64,000 nucleotides of DNA from Corynebacterium sp. P3-F1 (lineage in GTDB: Bacteria; Actinomycetota; Actinomycetes; Mycobacteriales; Mycobacteriaceae), in contig NZ_CP129965.1 in assembly GCF_030503635.1 (NCBI RefSeq), forward strand, positions 1,054,001 to 1,118,000, in the 5' to 3' direction. Below are positions 60,101 through 64,000 of this stretch, in pieces. The position numbers and the translations under genes were made by a program. Positions within the stretch are counted from its first letter, which is position 1, and every line of letters begins with the position of its first letter. The notes beneath the pieces were generated by a model that ran no database searches, was not told the DNA's origin, and saw nothing but the letters and a program-made list of their open reading frames with translations.

Positions 60101-61969
60101 CGAGGCAACGCCCTGCGTCACCTTTCCTTCTGCGACATAGCCCAGCCGCTTGCGGGCTTCCTCAATGCTGGAGGCGGTGACCACCGCGCGGGAGCGGCCG
60201 TGGTTGCGGCCGGCCAGGGTGCGGGCGACAGCGCGCAGGTCCGTCTTGTCGGTGAGGGATTCCGCGACCGTGGCGGCCAGCTCCCGGCGGCGCGACGGCA
60301 GCAGACCCGAGACAGGCAGCAGGACCAGATCCGGATCAGCCGGGTCCATGAGACCTGCGGACGGTTCCCGGGCCGGGACGTTGTATTCCGACGGGTCGAA
60401 GTCGCTCACAACGATGTGGGTGTTCGTGCCGCCGAAACCGAAGCCGGACACGCCCGCAATCCGTCGGCCGGAGTACTCGGGCCATTCGCGCGGGTCCTCG
60501 ACGACCTCGATCTTGGTCGCGTCGAAGTCGATGAACTTATTGCCCTCGGTGAAATTCGCAGTGGGCGGGACCGTGCCGCGCGTGAACGCCTCAAGCACCT
60601 TGATCATGGCCACGACACCAGCCGCCGACTCGGAATGGCCGATATTGGACTTCGCCGAGCCGAGCAGCAGCGGATCCGCATCCGCACGGTTCGCACCGAG
60701 CACCTGGCCCAGCGCCGTCGCCTCGATCGGGTCGCCCAGCGCGGTGCCGGTGCCGTGGGCCTCCACGAGATCGACCGTTGCGGGATCCACGCCGGCGTCG
60801 ACGAAGGCGCGGCGCAGCACGTCCACCTGCGCCTCCGGGTTCGGTGCGGTCAGGCCGTTGGAGTGACCGTCGGAGTTGGTGGCGGAGCCCTTGATCACCG
60901 CGAGCACGTTGTCGCCGTCGGCGATCGCGTCCTCCACCCGCTTGAGCACGATGAAGCCGGCGGCTTCAGCGCGGACGAAGCCATCCGCGTCGTCGGAGAA
61001 CGCACTGATCTTGCCGGACGGGCTGATCACGCCGAGCTCCGCGAAAGCGGTGGAAATGAACGGGGAAGCCAGCACGTTGACGCCGCCGGCGAGCGCCACA
61101 TCGGCTTCACCGCCGCGCAGCGCGCGCACCGCATGGTGCACCGACACCAACGATGACGAGCACGCAGTGTCCACGTTCATGGAGGGGCCGCGGAAATCGA
61201 AGACGTAGGAGATGCGGTTCGGGATCACCGCGCTCGACGTTCCGGTCAGCGCGTAGGGGTGCGCCGATGCGGGGTCGGAGGTGATCAGCATTCCGTAATC
61301 ATTAGACGACGAACCGACGAAGACACCCACGGATTCCCCGCGCAGCTCATTCGCCGGAAGGTGCGCGTCCTCGAGAGCCTCCCACGCCAGCTCCAGCATG
61401 ATGCGCTGCTGCGGATCCATGTTCTCCGCCTCTAGGGGGGACAGACCGAAGAACTCGTTGTCGAAGCTGCGGATGTCATCCAGGTACCCGCCCTGGACAT
61501 TCTGCTCGCGCATCTTCGCCGACATCACCGGATCCTGCGAGTACTCGCTCCAGCGCCCCTCCGGCAAGGGTCCGGTGACGGAGCGGCCGGAGACGAGCAG
61601 GTCCCAAAACTCGTCGACGTTATTCGCGCCCGGAAAACGCCCGGCGCGGCCGACGATGGCGATGTCGCCGGAACCCATGCCCGCGGTGCGGTGGGCGGTA
61701 AGGGCAGCACCGGACGTCGGTAAGCTCTGCGCGGAACCTGTCTTGGGTGACAGCAGACCGTGCGCGAGCGCTTCGACCGTGGGGTACTGGTACGCGACCG
61801 TCGGGTCGAGCTTGATGTCCAGCAGGCGCTCGAGCTCACCGGAGAGCACAACCACATCGCGCGAAGAAAGCCCGAGGTTGTCCAGCGGAACAGACGGATC
61901 GACTGTGTCAGCCCCCGTCGCATCGGAGATCCACGACTGCAACCAGGTGGTGAGCTCGTTTTCCGTCAT
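57164..61969 (-). CDS. pks13: Polyketide synthase Pks13 (mycolic acid condensase)
   Basis: It condenses the FadD32-activated meromycolate with the carboxylated alpha chain to form the mycolate skeleton. About 1600 residues. Domain order: N-terminal ACP (NLGLSSRDVV, phosphopantetheine Ser near residue 36); ketosynthase (DTACSSSLVS, VEAHGTGTALGDP, NIGHSESAAG); acyltransferase (GMSMGEIAAAYAAGG); second ACP (DLGLDSLMGMRI); thioesterase (LTGWSFGGALAYEV), which releases the product onto trehalose. ATG at 61969 (MTENELTTW) has GCGAGG 8 nt upstream. ATG at 62008 is the alternative, adding 13 residues and lying 6 nt after TAGATA. A copy of the 10-mer is at 59624. Confidence 0.95.
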   Translation of the reverse strand: MTENELTTWLQSWISDATGADTVDPSVPLDNLGLSSRDVVVLSGELERLLDIKLDPTVAYQYPTVEALAHGLLSPKTGSAQSLPTSGAALTAHRTAGMGSGDIAIVGRAGRFPGANNVDEFWDLLVSGRSVTGPLPEGRWSEYSQDPVMSAKMREQNVQGGYLDDIRSFDNEFFGLSPLEAENMDPQQRIMLELAWEALEDAHLPANELRGESVGVFVGSSSNDYGMLITSDPASAHPYALTGTSSAVIPNRISYVFDFRGPSMNVDTACSSSLVSVHHAVRALRGGEADVALAGGVNVLASPFISTAFAELGVISPSGKISAFSDDADGFVRAEAAGFIVLKRVEDAIADGDNVLAVIKGSATNSDGHSNGLTAPNPEAQVDVLRRAFVDAGVDPATVDLVEAHGTGTALGDPIEATALGQVLGANRADADPLLLGSAKSNIGHSESAAGVVAMIKVLEAFTRGTVPPTANFTEGNKFIDFDATKIEVVEDPREWPEYSGRRIAGVSGFGFGGTNTHIVVSDFDPSEYNVPAREPSAGLMDPADPDLVLLPVSGLLPSRRRELAATVAESLTDKTDLRAVARTLAGRNHGRSRAVVTASSIEEARKRLGYVAEGKVTQGVASADSPSTTGPVFVYSGFGSQHRKMVKPLVELSPAFRARIQQLDKVVGFESGWSMLDIILDDEQTYDTETGQVTVTAIQIALTDLLAGYGITPAATMGMSMGEIAAAYAAGGLSAEDAMLIACTRARLMGEGEKTVEGTDQEGAMAVVELSREELEGFVDKHPEAHGVEPAVYAGPGMTTVGGPGKAVDYLVAALEEERKFARKLNVRGAGHTSMLDPILGELAGDIAGIEPKSLTRTLFSSVDGVHRAGETVHDVDYWIRMTRQPVLFQDATEAALASGHTTLVEISPNPVAMMGMMNTAFSAGKPDTQLLFTLKRKENEVATLLDLAAKLYVAGMPVDFAALAGDGERATVPHTPLHRNELWTSARPNSSGAGPLGPKVTLPDGTIVYAAPADQIFSAMQVVELAAAEVDANAAVVAVEERAPLPAAGELTTMVHRGLGGLTITVHNGSVLVAEGFASTLDVGQTSLPGVTEAPQPAPEVQTAREQLIRGATDDVDIVRWDPATETVEERLRAIVSESMGYDVDDLPDELPLIDLGLDSLMGMRIKNRVENDFQIPPLQVQALRDASVADVIAMVEEAVAGNSDAAQPMAENDPNRDPAQAVEKAKEAGTAGGGVGVAPRDASERMVFGAWAKYAGNAAAGVTSPLPEIDREQAEQIAAHLSERSGIEVSADAVLAAETLEPLANTVREGLETPVEGNVRVLRERTDETTPSLFVFHPAGGSNVVYQPLTRRLPENVPVYGLERLEGSLEDRVAAYLDDIERLAAGQPIILTGWSFGGALAYEVAHQLQSRKGTDTEIPVKFIALLDTTQPAHPTPDTPEETKKRWERYAAFAKDTYGLDFEVPYELLESAGEDALLTMLGEFLATTDASEHGLAAGVLEHQRASFVDNQILAKVDMQRWADVDLPVLLFRAEGMHEGAIMLEPAYAEIDPDGGWGAIVEDLTIVQLPGDHLAVVDEPAVGIVGKHITEWIAEVNQKQ

Positions 61970-62049
61970 GGCTTGAGCCTCGCGCCCTTTCTCTTGTTGA
62001 AAATTCATACGGCCTATCTATCGAGCCGCGCGTGCAACGCGTTAACTCC

Positions 62050-63825
62050 CTAGCTTTCCTGCAGGAATTTCGCGCGGTTGACCACGCGCGCAATTTTGCC
62101 AGAGCTGGAACGCGCGATCTCGTTCGGAGCGTAGAAGCGGATGATTTCCGGGCTGATGCCGTGCTTATTGGACACCGCAGCGCGAATCGCATCTTCGGCG
62201 ATGGGATCGGCAGCCTCGTCCGCGCCCTCCACGCGCTCAACGAGCACCACGAGCTTTTCGACGTCCTCTCCTTGCACCGCGAATGCCGCCACCGAATCGG
62301 GGCGCACGTGGTCGGACGCCTCCATGACCGTGGCCTCAATGTCCTGCGGGTAGTGGTTGCGTCCCGCGATGACCACGAGGTCCTTCAAACGACCGGTGAT
62401 GTAAAGGTGGCCCTCGTGGAACGCAACGAGATCGCCGGTGGCAAGCCACCCGTCCTCGCCGCGCAGAGTGTTGTTGAAGGTCTGCTGGGTCTCCTCGTCG
62501 CGCCCCTCATAACCTGCGGCGACGTTATCGCCGTGCAGCCAGAGCTCGCCGATGGCCCCCTCCGCGACTTCTTCGCGGGTCTGCGGGTCCACAACCGCGT
62601 ACTGCATGTCGGGAACCGGCTGGCCGTTGGAGGCGAACGGGATGCCGTCCTCCGCCTCGACGATGCGGCCTCGGCCGACCTCCTCGCGGTCGAAGGTCTT
62701 GAACAGGGGGCGCTCCTTGGTCTGCGGAGTGGACACGATGAGCGTCGCTTCCGCCAAACCGTAGGAAGGGCGGATGACCTGCGCGTCAAGCTTCGAGGGG
62801 CTGAATGTCTCCACAAACGTGTCCACTGCCGTCTTTGTCACCGGCTCCGACCCGACGATGATGCAGTCCAGCGCTGAGAGATCATATTCTTCCGGGTTCT
62901 CCGGCATCGCATACCGGGCAGCCAAATCGAGTGCGAAATTAGGCACGACCGTGTAGACGAAGGTGTCGTCCTCATCCTCACGCCTGGCAATCTGATCGAC
63001 CCAGCGCTTCGGTTGCTGGATGAAGTCCCGCGGCCCCATGAGCTCAAACTCGATGCCCATGATCGTGACAAAGACGGTGAGAATGATGCCCATGTCGTGG
63101 TGCAGCGGCAACCACGTTGACAGGCGCAGCGGCATCTTCAGGTCGACAGCGTCATAGATTTGCAGCACGTTCGTCAAAATCGCGCGGTGAGTGAGCACCA
63201 CGCCGGCTGGCAGACGGGTGGAACCGGAGGTGTACTGCAAGAATGCGACTTGGTCGACCGCGTCCGTGTCCGTCGGCTCCTCCGGTGCCGTCCACGACTC
63301 TGCCATCGAGTCAGGCAGGGCATCGACAACGAGAATGCGCGGACGCTGCGCCCGCGGCACCTCGGCGAAGAATTCGCGGACGGCCTTTGCGCCGGCATTA
63401 TTGGTCAGTACAGCGGCTGCCTTGGAATCAGCCAAGACCGCGGTGAGTTGCTCGCCATGCCCCGGTTCATTCGGGTCATACAGCGGCACCGGCACTTGGC
63501 CGGCGTAGATCGCGCCCATGAACGCGAAAAGGTATTCCGGCGAGTTCGCAGCCATGATGGCCACGCGGTTCCCCGGTGCGCCCGTCTGCTGCAGCCGGGC
63601 TGCCACCGCCTTGATCCGGGTGATCACCTCATCGCGGGTAAAGTCTACGGCCACACCGTCGCGGTCCTCCGAGAAATCCCAGTACCGCAGCTGGTGCACC
63701 TCACCAGTGCCCATTTCCGCACTGCCCTGGTAGAGCATCTCGCACAGCTGAAACAGGGACAGCTCCGGCGGCAGGTCGATTTTGTCGTCGTCGTAGAACT
63801 GGTAGAGCAACTGCTCGAGATCCAT
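62050..63825 (-). CDS. fadD32: Long-chain fatty-acyl-AMP ligase FadD32
   Basis: 591 residues. It activates the meromycolic chain as acyl-AMP and loads it on the N-terminal ACP of Pks13. ANL-family motifs: FLQYTSGSTRLPAGVVLTH (P-loop), WLPLHHDMGIILTV, PSYGLAEATLIVS, GYLATGDL-like DGWLATGDLVAFHEGHLYITGR, and KDLVVIAGRNHYPQDIE. The C-terminal part has SSSGKIARVVNR with the adenylation Lys. The insertion and lack of the canonical CoA site are typical of the FAAL subgroup. AAGGAGCCCC precedes the ATG. It lies 41-80 nt upstream of pks13 in the operon fadD32-pks13-accD3. Confidence 0.95.
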   Translation of the reverse strand: MDLEQLLYQFYDDDKIDLPPELSLFQLCEMLYQGSAEMGTGEVHQLRYWDFSEDRDGVAVDFTRDEVITRIKAVAARLQQTGAPGNRVAIMAANSPEYLFAFMGAIYAGQVPVPLYDPNEPGHGEQLTAVLADSKAAAVLTNNAGAKAVREFFAEVPRAQRPRILVVDALPDSMAESWTAPEEPTDTDAVDQVAFLQYTSGSTRLPAGVVLTHRAILTNVLQIYDAVDLKMPLRLSTWLPLHHDMGIILTVFVTIMGIEFELMGPRDFIQQPKRWVDQIARREDEDDTFVYTVVPNFALDLAARYAMPENPEEYDLSALDCIIVGSEPVTKTAVDTFVETFSPSKLDAQVIRPSYGLAEATLIVSTPQTKERPLFKTFDREEVGRGRIVEAEDGIPFASNGQPVPDMQYAVVDPQTREEVAEGAIGELWLHGDNVAAGYEGRDEETQQTFNNTLRGEDGWLATGDLVAFHEGHLYITGRLKDLVVIAGRNHYPQDIEATVMEASDHVRPDSVAAFAVQGEDVEKLVVLVERVEGADEAADPIAEDAIRAAVSNKHGISPEIIRFYAPNEIARSSSGKIARVVNRAKFLQES

Positions 63826-63861
63826 GGGGCTCCTTGCTGAAGTGCTTGGGGGATGGGGATT

Positions 63862-64000
63862 TTAGTTTTTGTTAGCGATACTTTCGCGAATCCACTCTAC
63901 GGCCCATTGACTAGCCGTGGTACCTGGAATCACGTTCGGGTTTGTCGCGTACATCGCGTGCACCCCGTTCGCCTCCACGAGTGCGCGTGCCCGACCAAGG
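63862..64000 (-). CDS. C-terminal end of a gene upstream of fadD32
   Basis: 46 codons remain on the minus strand up to the right edge, ending ...VHAMYATNPNVIPGTTASQWA, then VEWIRESIANKN and TAA. In related genomes the gene before fadD32 encodes an envelope lipase/cutinase-like protein (Rv3802c/ElrF region), and the position fits, but the visible piece is too short to confirm it. 36 nt separate it from fadD32, so they may be co-transcribed. Confidence 0.65.
   Translation of the reverse strand, partial: LGRARALVEANGVHAMYATNPNVIPGTTASQWAVEWIRESIANKN

Noticed and set aside
58439..61156. 905-codon open frame on the plus strand
   Set aside because: It is antisense to pks13, with low-complexity Arg/Gly/Val/His content and no start signals; a shadow frame.

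Overview
The window is a G+C-rich actinobacterial chromosome segment that almost certainly comes from a mycolate-producing Corynebacterium. It holds the mycolic-acid condensation locus (fadD32, pks13, accD3), an MmpL transporter of the trehalose-monomycolate type, an AftD-like arabinofuranosyltransferase, a cys assimilation operon with the corynebacterial small gene cysX, and a dnaK-grpE-dnaJ-hspR heat-shock cluster under a HAIR operator. Many genes begin 6-8 nt after a TAnnnT hexamer, so leaderless transcription looks common. From memory, the gene order resembles the dnaK-to-pks13 stretch of C. glutamicum. I do not name a species.

Layout. 1-5.2 kb: end of an alanine-rich membrane protein, then the heat-shock genes on the minus strand. 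5.3-10.5 kb: AI-2E-family permease, PfpI/DJ-1 protein, lipoate ligase, an unusual inverted-repeat element flanked by a copy of the ligase 3' end, a GPP34 protein, and a MarR/SRPBCC pair. 10.6-17.3 kb: the overlapping sulfate-reduction operon cysI-X-H-D-N-Y-Z. 17.4-22.2 kb: a divergent ABC exporter whose two half-genes are joined by a probable one-base insertion, and a truncated ferredoxin-NADP reductase-like gene. Several boxes of the McbR type (TAGAC-N6-GTCTA) link these to the cys operon. 22.3-25.2 kb: a compact phosphate operon pairing a Na+/Pi symporter with a PstS-like lipoprotein and no PstCAB.

25.3-33 kb: a frameshifted HNH/13E12-type gene preceded by two inverted perfect DnaA boxes, two divergent membrane or DUF1707 genes, alaT, UDP-glucose dehydrogenase, a Cys/His-rich putative metal-binding protein, dcd and tRNA-Gly(CCC). 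33-47 kb: cell-envelope genes (lipase, VanW, NagZ-like lipoprotein, DUF2613, aftD, acyltransferase, DUF3068-like and polytopic membrane proteins, GT4 glycosyltransferase, methyltransferase) and pck. 47-64 kb: trmB, NYN protein, cmpL1-type transporter, UPF0104 protein, a three-gene tms-like operon for 10-methyl branched (tuberculostearic-type) fatty acids, an untracked 30-codon gene, then accD3, pks13, fadD32 and the end of another gene on the minus strand.

The genes form three functional blocks: proteostasis, sulfur supply and redox, and construction of the mycolate/arabinogalactan envelope with membrane-lipid modification. The most unexpected signal is an 11-base word, GCTTATCGACG. It occurs 11 times (13 times as the 10-mer CTTATCGACG) on both strands, in several reading frames and once between genes, far above chance. 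It looks like a DNA-level chromosomal motif of unknown role.
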